DNA of 64,000 bases. Source: Cylicocyclus nassatus. Lineage: Eukaryota; Nematoda; Chromadorea; Rhabditida; Strongylidae. The notes under the pieces were generated by a model. It saw only the letters and a program-made list of their open reading frames with translations, made no database searches and was not told the origin of the DNA. The stretch covers positions 1 to 64,000 of the forward strand of contig CATQJL010000079.1 of the NCBI GenBank assembly GCA_958299035.1. The letters are read 5' to 3'. This document shows positions 22,139 through 33,383 of the stretch, piece after piece; positions within the stretch are counted from its first letter, which is position 1; each line of letters begins with the position of its first letter. A program made the position numbers and the translations under genes.

Positions 22139-24563
22139 TTCTTGTGTTGCTATGCGAATTCGCTGGCAAACAATTGCCACTGATGCAAGAGCTCGTGTGT
22201 GGCTGTCCGAATTTGCTGGCAAACTATGGCAAACGATGCCGTTGATGCGACAGTTCGTGTGTGGCTGTCCGAATTCGCTGGCAAACAATTGCCACTGATG
22301 CAACAGCTCGTGTGTGGCTGTCCGAATTCGCTGGCAAACAATGGCAAACGATGCCGTTGATGCTACAGTTCGTGTGCTGCTTTCGGAATTCGCTGGCAAA
22401 CGATGGTAAACGATGCCTTTGATGCTACAGCTCGTGTGCTGCTGTCCGAATTCGCTGGCAAACAATTGCCACTGATGCAACAGCTCGTGTGTGGCTGTCC
22501 GAATTCGCTGGCAAACGATGGCAAACGATGCCGTTGATGCGACAGTTCGTGTGTGGCTGTCCGAATTCGCTGGCAAACGATGGCACACCATGCCTTTGAT
22601 GCTAAAGTTCGTGTGTTGCTTTAAGAATCCGCTGGCAAACGATGGTAAACGATGCCTTTGATGCAACAGCTCGTGTGTGGCTGTCCGAATTCGCTGGCAA
22701 ACGATGGCAAACGATGCCGTTGATGCTACAGTTCGTGTGTTGCTATGCGAATTCGCTGGCAAACAATTGCCACTGATGCAAGAGCTCGTGTGTGGCTGTC
22801 CGAATTTGCTGGCAAACTATGGCAAACGATGCCGTTGATGCTACAATTCGTGTGTGGCTGTCCGAATTCGCTGGCAAACAATTGCCACTGATGCAGCAGC
22901 TCGTGTGTGGCTGTCCGAATTCGCTGGCAAACAATGGCAAGCGATGCCGTTGATGCTACAGTTCGTGAGTAGCTGTCCGAATTCGCTGGCAAACGATGGC
23001 AAACGATGCCTTTGATGCTACAGCTCGTGTGTTGTTATGCAAATTCGCTGGCAAACAATTGCCACTGATGCAACAGCTCGTGTGAGGCTGTCCGAATTCG
23101 CTGGCAAACAATGGCAAACGATGCCGTTGATGCTACAGTTCGTGTGCTGCTTTTGGAATTCGCTGGCAAACGATGGTAAACGTTGCCTTTGATGCTACAG
23201 CTCGTGTGCTGCTGTCCGAATTCGCTGGCAAACAATTGCTACTGATGCAGCAGGTCGTGTGTGGCTGTCCGAATTTCCTGGCAAACGATGGCAAACGATG
23301 CCGTTGATGCGACAGTTCGTGTGTGGCTGTCCGAATTCGCTGGCAAACAATTGCCACTGATGCAACAGCTCGTGTGTGGCTGTCCGAATTCGCTGGCAAA
23401 CGATGGCAAACGATGCCGTTGATGCGACAGTTCGTGTGTGGCTGTCCGAATTCGCTGGCAAACGATGGCACACGATGCCTTTGATGCTAAAGTTCGTGTG
23501 TTGCTTTAAGAATCCGTTGGCAAACGATGGTAAACGATGCCTTTGATGCAACAGCTCGTGTGTGGCTGTCCGAATTCGCTGGCAAACGATGGCAAACGAT
23601 GCCGTTGATGCTACAGTTCTTGTGTTGCTATGCGAATTCGCTGGCAAACAATTGCCACTGATGCAAGAGCTCGTGTGTGGCTGTCCGAATTTGCTGGCAA
23701 ACTATGGCAAACGATGCCGTTGATGCGACAGTTCGTGTGTGGCTGTCCGAATTCGCTGGCAAACAATTGCCACTGATGCAACAGCTCGTGTGTGGCTGTC
23801 CGAATTCGCTGGCAAACAATGGCAAACGATGCCGTTGATGCTACAGTTCGTGTGCTGCTTTCGGAATTCGCTGGCAAACGATGGTAAACGATGCCTTTGA
23901 TGCTACAGCTCGTGTGCTGCTGTCCGAATTCGCTGGCAAACAATTGCCACTGATGCAACAGCTCGTGTGTGGCTGTCCGAATTCGCTGGCAAACGATGGC
24001 AAACGATGCCGTTGATGCGACAGTTCGTGTGTGGCTGTCCGAATTCGCTGGCAAACGATGGCACACGATGCCTTTGATGCTAAAGTTCGTGTGTTGCTTT
24101 AAGAATCCGCTGGCAAACGATGGTAAACGATGCCTTTGATGCAACAGCTCGTGTGTGGCTGTCCGAATTCGCTGGCAAACGATGGCAAACGATGCCGTTG
24201 ATGCTACAGTTCTTGTGTTGCTATGCGAATTCGCTGGCAAACAATTGCCACTGATGCAAGAGCTCGTGTGTGGCTGTCCGAATTTGCTGGCAAACTATGG
24301 CAAACGATGCCGTTGATGCTACAATTCGTGTGTGGCTGTCCGAATTCGCTGGCAAACAATTGCCACTGATGCAGCAGCTCGTGTGTGGCTGTCCGAATTC
24401 GCTGGCAAACAATGGCAAGCGATGCCGTTGATGCTACAGTTCGTGAGTAGCTGTCCGAATTCGCTGGCAAACGATGGCAAACGATGCCTTTGATGCTACA
24501 GCTCGTGTGTTGTTATGCAAATTCGCTGGCAAACAATTGCCACTGATGCAACAGCTCGTGTGT
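21632..24563 (+). repeat. 1,478-bp tandem duplication
   Basis: 21,632-23,085 matches 23,110-24,563 at an offset of 1,478 bp. They separate at CGTGTGAGG versus CGTGTGTGG. Private substitutions in the second copy include AACGTTGCC (about 23,183) and AATCCGTTGGC (about 23,511). Confidence 0.87.
22952..23013 (+). repeat. Monomer type TTCGTGAGTAGCTG / TTCGTGAGTGGCTG, 62 bp
   Basis: CGTGTG is changed to CGTGAG. The first copy here has GAGTAGCTGTCC; from about 31.8 kb onward the common form is GAGTGGCTGTCC. It is absent from the first 22 kb and frequent to the right, often preceded by a CAAGCGATGCC linker. Confidence 0.88.
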
Positions 24564-24606
24564 GGCTGTCCGAATTCGCTGGCAAACGATGGCAAACGGT
24601 GCCGTT

Positions 24607-24670
24607 GATGCTACAGTGTTCGTGTGTTGCTATGCGAATTCGCTGGCAAACGATGGCAAACGATGCCGTT
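24607..24670 (+). repeat. Monomer type with CAGTGTTCG insertion, 64 bp
   Basis: A GT dinucleotide is inserted after CAG (CAGTGTTCGTGTG), giving a 64-bp unit. Only five copies were found, starting near 24,607, 25,565, 27,842, 29,986 and 31,121. It marks descent of the 24.5-31.2 kb blocks from one ancestral segment. Confidence 0.9.
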
Positions 24671-25117
24671 GATGCTACAGTTCGTGTGTTGCTTTCCGAA
24701 TTCGCTGGCAAACGATGGCAAACGATGCCTTTGATGCTACAGTTCGTGTGCTGCTTTCGGAATTCGCTGGCAAACAATGGCAAACGATGCCTTTGATGCT
24801 ACAGTTCGTGTGGTGTTATGCAAATTCGCTGGCAAACAATTGCCGCTGATGCAAAAGCTCCTGTGTGGCTGTTCGAATTCGCTGGCAAACGACGGCAAAC
24901 GATGCCGTTGATGCTACAGCTCGCGTGTAGCGGTGCGAGTACGCTGACAAACGATGGCAAACGATGCCTTTGATGCTACAGCTCGTGTGTTGTTATGCAA
25001 ATTCGCTGGCAAACAATTGCCGCTGATGCAACAGCTCGTGTGTGGCTGTTCGGATTCGCTGGCAAACGATGGCAAACGATGCCGTTGATGCTACAGCTCG
25101 CGTGTAGCGGTGCGAGT

Positions 25118-28100
25118 ACGCTGGCAAACGATGACAAACGATGCCGTTGATGCTACAATTCGTGTGTGGCTGTCCGAATTCGCTGGCAAACAATTGCCAC
25201 TGATGCAGCAGCTCGTGTGTGGCTGTCCGAATTCGCTGGCAAACAATGGCAAGCGATGCCGTTGATGCTACAGTTCGTGAGTAGCTGTCCGAATTCGCTG
25301 GCAAACGATGGCAAACGATGCCTCTGATGCTACAGTTCGTGTGTTGCTTTGAGAATCCGCTGGCGAACGATGGTAAACGATGCCTTTGATGCTACAGCTC
25401 GTGTGTAGCGGTGCGAGTACGCTGACAAACGATGGCAAACGATGCCTTTGATGCTACAGCTCGTGTGTTGTTATGCAAATTCGCTGGCAAACAATTGCCA
25501 CTGATGCAACAGCTCGTGTGTGGCTGTCCGAATTCGCTGGCAAACGATGGCAAACGATGCCGTTGATGCTACAGTGTTCGTGTGTTGCTACGCGAATTCG
25601 CTGGCAAACGATGGCAAACGATGCCGTTGATGCTACAGTTCGTGTGTTGCTATGCGAATTCGCTGGCAAACGATGGCAAACGATGCCGTTGATGCTACAG
25701 TTCGTGTGTTGCTTTCCGAATTCGCTGGCAAACGATGGCAAACGATGCCTTTGATGCTACAGTTCGTGTGCTGCTTTCGGAATTCGCTGGCAAACAATGG
25801 CAAACGATGCCTTTGATGCTACAGTTCATGTGTTGCTTTAAGAATCCGCTGGCAAACGATGGCAAACGATGCCTTTGATGCTACAGCTCGTGTGGTGTTA
25901 TGCAAATTCGCTGGCAAACGATGGCAAACGATGCCGTTGATGCTACAATTCGTGTGTGGCTGTCCGAATTCGCTGGCAAACAATTGCCACTGATGCAACA
26001 GCTCCTGTGTGGCTGTTCGAATTCGCTGGCAAACGATGGCAAACGATGCCGTTGATGCTACAGCTCGCGTGTAGCGGTGCGAGTACGCTGGCAAACGATG
26101 GCAAACGATGCCGTTGATGCTACAATTCGTGTGTGGCTGTCCGAATTCGCTGGCAAACAATTGCCACTGATGCAACAGCTCGTGTGAGGCTGTCCGAATT
26201 CGCTGGCAAACAATGGCAAACGATGCCGTTGATGCTACAGTTCGTGTGCTGCTTTTGGAATTCGCTGGCAAACGATGGTAAACGATGCCTTTGATGCTAC
26301 AGCTCGTGTGCTGCTGTCCGAATTCGCTGGCAAACAATTGCTACTGATGCAGCAGGTCGTGTGTGGCTGTCCGAATTTCCTGGCAAACGATGGCAAACGA
26401 TGCCGTTGATGCGACAGTTCGTGTGTGGCTGTCCGAATTCGCTGGCAAACAATTGCCACTGATGCAACAGCTCGTGTGTGGCTGTCCGAATTCGCTGGCA
26501 AACGATGGCAAACGATGCCGTTGATGCGACAGTTCGTGTGTGGCTGTCCGAATTCGCTGGCAAACGATGGCACACGATGCCTTTGATGCTAAAGTTCGTG
26601 TGTTGCTTTAAGAATCCGTTGGCAAACGATGGTAAACGATGCCTTTGATGCAACAGCTCGTGTGTGGCTGTCCGAATTCGCTGGCAAACGATGGCAAACG
26701 ATGCCGTTGATGCTACAGTTCTTGTGTTGCTATGCGAATTCGCTGGCAAACAATTGCCACTGATGCAAGAGCTCGTGTGTGGCTGTCCGAATTTGCTGGC
26801 AAACTATGGCAAACGATGCCGTTGATGCGACAGTTCGTGTGTGGCTGTCCGAATTCGCTGGCAAACAATTGCCACTGATGCAACAGCTCGTGTGTGGCTG
26901 TCCGAATTCGCTGGCAAACAATGGCAAACGATGCCGTTGATGCTACAGTTCGTGTGCTGCTTTCGGAATTCGCTGGCAAACGATGGTAAACGATGCCTTT
27001 GATGCTACAGCTCGTGTGCTGCTGTCCGAATTCGCTGGCAAACAATTGCCACTGATGCAACAGCTCGTGTGTGGCTGTCCGAATTCGCTGGCAAACGATG
27101 GCAAACGATGCCGTTGATGCGACAGTTCGTGTGTGGCTGTCCGAATTCGCTGGCAAACGATGGCACACGATGCCTTTGATGCTAAAGTTCGTGTGTTGCT
27201 TTAAGAATCCGCTGGCAAACGATGGTAAACGATGCCTTTGATGCAACAGCTCGTGTGTGGCTGTCCGAATTCGCTGGCAAACGATGGCAAACGATGCCGT
27301 TGATGCGACAGTTCGTGTGTGGCTGTCCGAATTCGCTGGCAAACGATGGCACACGATGCCTTTGATGCTAAAGTTCGTGTGTTGCTTTAAGAATCCGCTG
27401 GCAAACGATGACAAACGATGCCGTTGATGCTACAATTCGTGTGTGGCTGTCCGAATTCGCTGGCAAACAATTGCCACTGATGCAGCAGCTCGTGTGTGGC
27501 TGTCCGAATTCGCTGGCAAACAATGGCAAGCGATGCCGTTGATGCTACAGTTCGTGAGTAGCTGTCCGAATTCGCTGGCAAACGATGGCAAACGATGCCT
27601 CTGATGCTACAGTTCGTGTGTTGCTTTGAGAATCCGCTGGCGAACGATGGTAAACGATGCCTTTGATGCTACAGCTCGTGTGTAGCGGTGCGAGTACGCT
27701 GACAAACGATGGCAAACGATGCCTTTGATGCTACAGCTCGTGTGTTGTTATGCAAATTCGCTGGCAAACAATTGCCACTGATGCAACAGCTCGTGTGTGG
27801 CTGTCCGAATTCGCTGGCAAACGATGGCAAACGATGCCGTTGATGCTACAGTGTTCGTGTGTTGCTACGCGAATTCGCTGGCAAACGATGGCAAACGATG
27901 CCGTTGATGCTACAGTTCGTGTGTTGCTATGCGAATTCGCTGGCAAACGATGGCAAACGATGCCGTTGATGCTACAGTTCGTGTGTTGCTTTCCGAATTC
28001 GCTGGCAAACGATGGCAAACGATGCCTTTGATGCTACAGTTCGTGTGCTGCTTTCGGAATTCGCTGGCAAACAATGGCAAACGATGCCTTTGATGCTACA

Positions 28101-29590
28101 GTTCATGTGTTGCTTTAAGAATCCGCTGGCAAACGATGGCAAACGATGCCTTTGATGCTACAGCTCGTGTGGTGTTATGCAAATTCGCTGGCAAACGATG
28201 GCAAACGATGCCGTTGATGCTACAATTCGTGTGTGGCTGTCCGAATTCGCTGGCAAACAATTGCCACTGATGCAACAGCTCCTGTGTGGCTGTTCGAATT
28301 CGCTGGCAAACGATGGCAAACGATGCCGTTGATGCTACAGCTCGCGTGTAGCGGTGCGAGTACGCTGGCAAACGATGGCAAACGATGCCGTTGATGCTAC
28401 AATTCGTGTGTGGCTGTCCGAATTCGCTGGCAAACAATTGCCACTGATGCAACAGCTCGTGTGAGGCTGTCCGAATTCGCTGGCAAACAATGGCAAACGA
28501 TGCCGTTGATGCTACAGTTCGTGTGCTGCTTTTGGAATTCGCTGGCAAACGATGGTAAACGATGCCTTTGATGCTACAGCTCGTGTGCTGCTGTCCGAAT
28601 TCGCTGGCAAACAATTGCTACTGATGCAGCAGGTCGTGTGTGGCTGTCCGAATTTCCTGGCAAACGATGGCAAACGATGCCGTTGATGCGACAGTTCGTG
28701 TGTGGCTGTCCGAATTCGCTGGCAAACAATTGCCACTGATGCAACAGCTCGTGTGTGGCTGTCCGAATTCGCTGGCAAACGATGGCAAACGATGCCGTTG
28801 ATGCGACAGTTCGTGTGTGGCTGTCCGAATTCGCTGGCAAACGATGGCACACGATGCCTTTGATGCTAAAGTTCGTGTGTTGCTTTAAGAATCCGTTGGC
28901 AAACGATGGTAAACGATGCCTTTGATGCAACAGCTCGTGTGTGGCTGTCCGAATTCGCTGGCAAACGATGGCAAACGATGCCGTTGATGCTACAGTTCTT
29001 GTGTTGCTATGCGAATTCGCTGGCAAACAATTGCCACTGATGCAAGAGCTCGTGTGTGGCTGTCCGAATTTGCTGGCAAACTATGGCAAACGATGCCGTT
29101 GATGCGACAGTTCGTGTGTGGCTGTCCGAATTCGCTGGCAAACAATTGCCACTGATGCAACAGCTCGTGTGTGGCTGTCCGAATTCGCTGGCAAACAATG
29201 GCAAACGATGCCGTTGATGCTACAGTTCGTGTGCTGCTTTCGGAATTCGCTGGCAAACGATGGTAAACGATGCCTTTGATGCTACAGCTCGTGTGCTGCT
29301 GTCCGAATTCGCTGGCAAACAATTGCCACTGATGCAACAGCTCGTGTGTGGCTGTCCGAATTCGCTGGCAAACGATGGCAAACGATGCCGTTGATGCGAC
29401 AGTTCGTGTGTGGCTGTCCGAATTCGCTGGCAAACGATGGCACACGATGCCTTTGATGCTAAAGTTCGTGTGTTGCTTTAAGAATCCGCTGGCAAACGAT
29501 GGTAAACGATGCCTTTGATGCAACAGCTCGTGTGTGGCTGTCCGAATTCGCTGGCAAACGATGGCAAACGATGCCGTTGATGCTACAGTT
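25118..29590 (+). repeat. 2,277-bp tandem duplication
   Basis: 25,118 to about 27,313 matches 27,395 to about 29,590. The left border is marked by AACGATGACAAACG at about 25,127 and 27,404. The right border is GATGCGACAG versus GATGCTACAGTTCTTG. The AATCCGTTGGC variant (about 26,615) is shared at about 28,892. The longest open frame of the window (26,713-27,414, - strand, 233 codons) crosses the junction. Confidence 0.87.
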
Positions 29591-30158
29591 CTTGTGTTGC
29601 TATGCGAATTCGCTGGCAAACAATTGCCACTGATGCAAGAGCTCGTGTGTGGCTGTCCGAATTTGCTGGCAAACTATGGCAAACGATGCCGTTGATGCTA
29701 CAATTCGTGTGTGGCTGTCCGAATTCGCTGGCAAACAATTGCCACTGATGCAGCAGCTCGTGTGTGGCTGTCCGAATTCGCTGGCAAACAATGGCAAGCG
29801 ATGCCGTTGATGCTACAGTTCGTGAGTAGCTGTCCGAATTCGCTGGCAAACGATGGCAAACGATGCCTTTGATGCTACAGCTCGTGTGTTGTTATGCAAA
29901 TTCGCTGGCAAACAATTGCCACTGATGCAACAGCTCGTGTGTGGCTGTCCGAATTCGCTGGCAAACGATGGCAAACGGTGCCGTTGATGCTACAGTGTTC
30001 GTGTGTTGCTATGCGAATTCGCTGGCAAACGATGGCAAACGATGCCGTTGATGCTACAGTTCGTGTGTTGCTTTCCGAATTCGCTGGCAAACGATGGCAA
30101 ACGATGCCTTTGATGCTACAGTTCGTGTGCTGCTTTCGGAATTCGCTGGCAAACAATG

Positions 30159-30533
30159 GCAAACGATGCCTTTGATGCTACAGTTCGTGTGGTGTTATGC
30201 AAATTCGCTGGCAAACAATTGCCGCTGATGCAAAAGCTCCTGTGTGGCTGTTCGAATTCGCTGGCAAACGACGGCAAACGATGCCGTTGATGCTACAGCT
30301 CGCGTGTAGCGGTGCGAGTACGCTGACAAACGATGGCAAACGATGCCTTTGATGCTACAGTTCGTGTGGTGTTATGCAAATTCGCTGGCAAACAATTGCC
30401 GCTGATGCAAAAGCTCCTGTGTGGCTGTTCGAATTCGCTGGCAAACGACGGCAAACGATGCCGTTGATGCTACAGCTCGCGTGTAGCGGTGCGAGTACGC
30501 TGACAAACGATGGCAAACGATGCCTTTGATGCT
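30159..30533 (+). repeat. 177-bp trimer, two tandem copies
   Basis: A segment containing GTGTGGTGTTATGC, GCAAAAGCTCCTGTG and TAGCGGTGCGAG is present twice, 177 bp apart (starts near 30,170 and 30,347). The corresponding place at about 24.8-24.95 kb has one copy. The expansion therefore happened after the 5.4-kb duplication, or one copy was lost at 24.9 kb. Confidence 0.88.
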
Positions 30534-31265
30534 ACAGCTCGTGTGTTGTTATGCAAATTCGCTGGCAAACAATTGCCGCTGATGCAACAGCTCGTGTGTG
30601 GCTGTTCGGATTCGCTGGCAAACGATGGCAAACGATGCCGTTGATGCTACAGCTCGCGTGTAGCGGTGCGAGTACGCTGGCAAACGATGACAAACGATGC
30701 CGTTGATGCTACAATTCGTGTGTGGCTGTCCGAATTCGCTGGCAAACAATTGCCACTGATGCAGCAGCTCGTGTGTGGCTGTCCGAATTCGCTGGCAAAC
30801 AATGGCAAGCGATGCCGTTGATGCTACAGTTCGTGAGTAGCTGTCCGAATTCGCTGGCAAACGATGGCAAACGATGCCTCTGATGCTACAGTTCGTGTGT
30901 TGCTTTGAGAATCCGCTGGCGAACGATGGTAAACGATGCCTTTGATGCTACAGCTCGTGTGTAGCGGTGCGAGTACGCTGACAAACGATGGCAAACGATG
31001 CCTTTGATGCTACAGCTCGTGTGTTGTTATGCAAATTCGCTGGCAAACAATTGCCACTGATGCAACAGCTCGTGTGTGGCTGTCCGAATTCGCTGGCAAA
31101 CGATGGCAAACGATGCCGTTGATGCTACAGTGTTCGTGTGTTTCTACGCGAATTCGCTGGCAAACGATGGCAAACGATGCCGTTGATGCTACAGTTCGTG
31201 TGTTGCTATGCGAATTCGCTGGCAAACGATGGCAAACGATGCCGTTGATGCTACAGTTCGTGTGT

Positions 31266-33383
31266 TGCTTTCCGAATTCGCTGGCAAACGATGGCAAACG
31301 ATGCCTTTGATGCTACAGTTCGTGTGCTGCTTTCGGAATTCGCTGGCAAACAATGGCAAACGATGCCTTTGATGCTACAGTTCATGTGTTGCTTTAAGAA
31401 TCCGCTGGCAAACGATGGCAAACGATGCCTTTGATGCTACAGCTCGTGTGGTGTTATGCAAATTCGCTGGCAAACGATGGCAAACGATGCCGTTGATGCT
31501 ACAATTCGTGTGTGGCTGTCCGAATTCGCTGGCAAACAATTGCCACTGATGCAACAGCTCCTGTGTGGCTGTTCGAATTCGCTGGCAAACGATGGCAAAC
31601 GATGCCGTTGATGCTACAGCTCGCGTGTAGCGGTGCGAGTACGCTGGCAAACGATGGCAAACGATGCCGTTGATGCTACAATTCGTGTGTGGCTGTCCGA
31701 ATTCGCTGGCAAACAATTGCCACTGATGCAACAGCTCGTGTGTGGCTGTCCGAATTCGCTGGCAAACAATGGCAAGCGATGCCGTTGATGCTACAGTTCG
31801 TGAGTGGCTGTCCGATTTCGCTGGCAAACGATGGCAAACGATGCCTTTGATGCTACAGTTCGTGTGTTGCTTTAAGAAGCCGCTGGCAAACGATGGTAAA
31901 CGATGCCTTTGATGCTGCAGCTCGTGTGTTGTTATGCAAATTCGCTGGCAAACAATTGCCACTGATGCAACAGCTCGTGTGTGGCTGTCCGAATTCGCTG
32001 GCAAACGATGGCAAACGACGCCGTTGATGCTACAGCTCGCGTGGTGTTATGCAAATTCGCTGGCAAACAATTGCCGCTGATGCAACAGCTCGTGTGTGGC
32101 TGTCCGAATTCGCTGGCAAACAATTGCCACTGATGCAACAGTTCGTGTGTTGCTATGCGAATTCGCTGGCAAACGATGGCAAACGATGCCGTTGATGCTA
32201 CAGTTCGTGTGTTGCTATGCGAATTCGCTGGCAAACGATGGCAAACGATGCCGTTGATGCTACAGTTCGAGTGTTGCTTTCCGAATTCGCTGGCAAACGA
32301 TGGCAAACGATGCCTTTGATGCTACAGTTCGTGTGCTGCTTTCGGAATTCGCTGGCAAACAATGGCAAACGATGCCTTTGATGCTACAGTTCATGTGTTG
32401 CTTTAAGAATCCGCTGGCAAACGATGGCAAACGATGCCTTTGATGCTACAGCTCGTGTGGTGTTATGCAAATTCGCTGGCAAACGATGGCAAACGATGCC
32501 GTTGATGCTACAATTCGTGTGTGGCTGTCCGAATTCGCTGGCAAACAATTGCCACTGATGCAACAGCTCCTGTGTGGCTGTTCGAATTCGCTGGCAAACG
32601 ATGGCAAACGATGCCGTTGATGCTACAGCTCGCGTGTAGCGGTGCGAGTACGCTGGCAAACGATGGCAAACGATGCCGTTGATGCTACAATTCGTGTGTG
32701 GCTGTCCGAATTCGCTGGCAAACAATTGCCACTGATGCAACAGCTCGTGTGTGGCTGTCCGAATTCGCTGGCAAACAATGGCAAGCGATGCCGTTGATGC
32801 TACAGTTCGTGAGTGGCTGTCCGATTTCGCTGGCAAACGATGGCAAACGATGCCTTTGATGCTACAGTTCGTGTGTTGCTTTAAGAAGCCGCTGGCAAAC
32901 GATGGTAAACGATGCCTTTGATGCTGCAGCTCGTGTGTTGTTATGCAAATTCGCTGGCAAACAATTGCCACTGATGCAACAGCTCGTGTGTGGCTGTCCG
33001 AATTCGCTGGCAAACGATGGCAAACGACGCCGTTGATGCTACAGCTCGCGTGGTGTTATGCAAATTCGCTGGCAAACAATTGCCGCTGATGCAACAGCTC
33101 GTGTGTGGCTGTCCGAATTCGCTGGCAAACAATTGCCACTGATGCAACAGTTCGTGTGTTGCTATGCGAATTCGCTGGCAAACGATGGCAAACGATGCCG
33201 TTGATGCTACAGTTCGTGTGTTGCTATGCGAATTCGCTGGCAAACGATGGCAAACGATGCCGTTGATGCTACAGTTCGAGTGTTGCTTTCCGAATTCGCT
33301 GGCAAACGATGGCAAACGATGCCTTTGATGCTACAGTTCGTGTGCTGCTTTCGGAATTCGCTGGCAAACAATGGCAAACGATG
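31266..33383 (+). repeat. 1,009-bp tandem duplication, about 2.1 copies
   Basis: 31,266-32,374 matches 32,275-33,383 at an offset of 1,009 bp, so the copies abut fully. 1,009 = 12 x 62 + 5 x 53, and five short AATTGCC linkers are indeed present per unit. A 209-codon and a 124-codon - strand frame are repeated unchanged in both copies, showing near-identity. Confidence 0.89.

Larger units (their letters stand above)
23046..31742 (+). repeat. 5,379-bp higher-order duplication (offset 5,556 after a 177-bp expansion)
   Basis: The segment from 23,046 recurs from 28,425 at an offset of 5,379 bp. From about 24.99 kb the offset becomes 5,556, because the second copy has a private 177-bp tandem duplication at 30,159-30,533. 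The match runs to about 26,186 / 31,742, where CGTGTGAGG differs from CGTGTGTGG. 5,379 = 3,102 + 2,277, so this large unit includes the 2,277-bp tandem. Confidence 0.86.

Noticed and set aside
26713..27414. The longest open reading frame (233 codons, - strand), with similar frames such as 365-1,057, 22,133-22,762 and 57,644-58,288.
   Set aside because: Each is made only of repeat monomers, overlaps open frames on the other strand, changes frame from monomer to monomer (62 is not a multiple of 3), and has no ribosome-site, promoter or domain signal. Copies appear or vanish with 1-bp differences between duplicated blocks.
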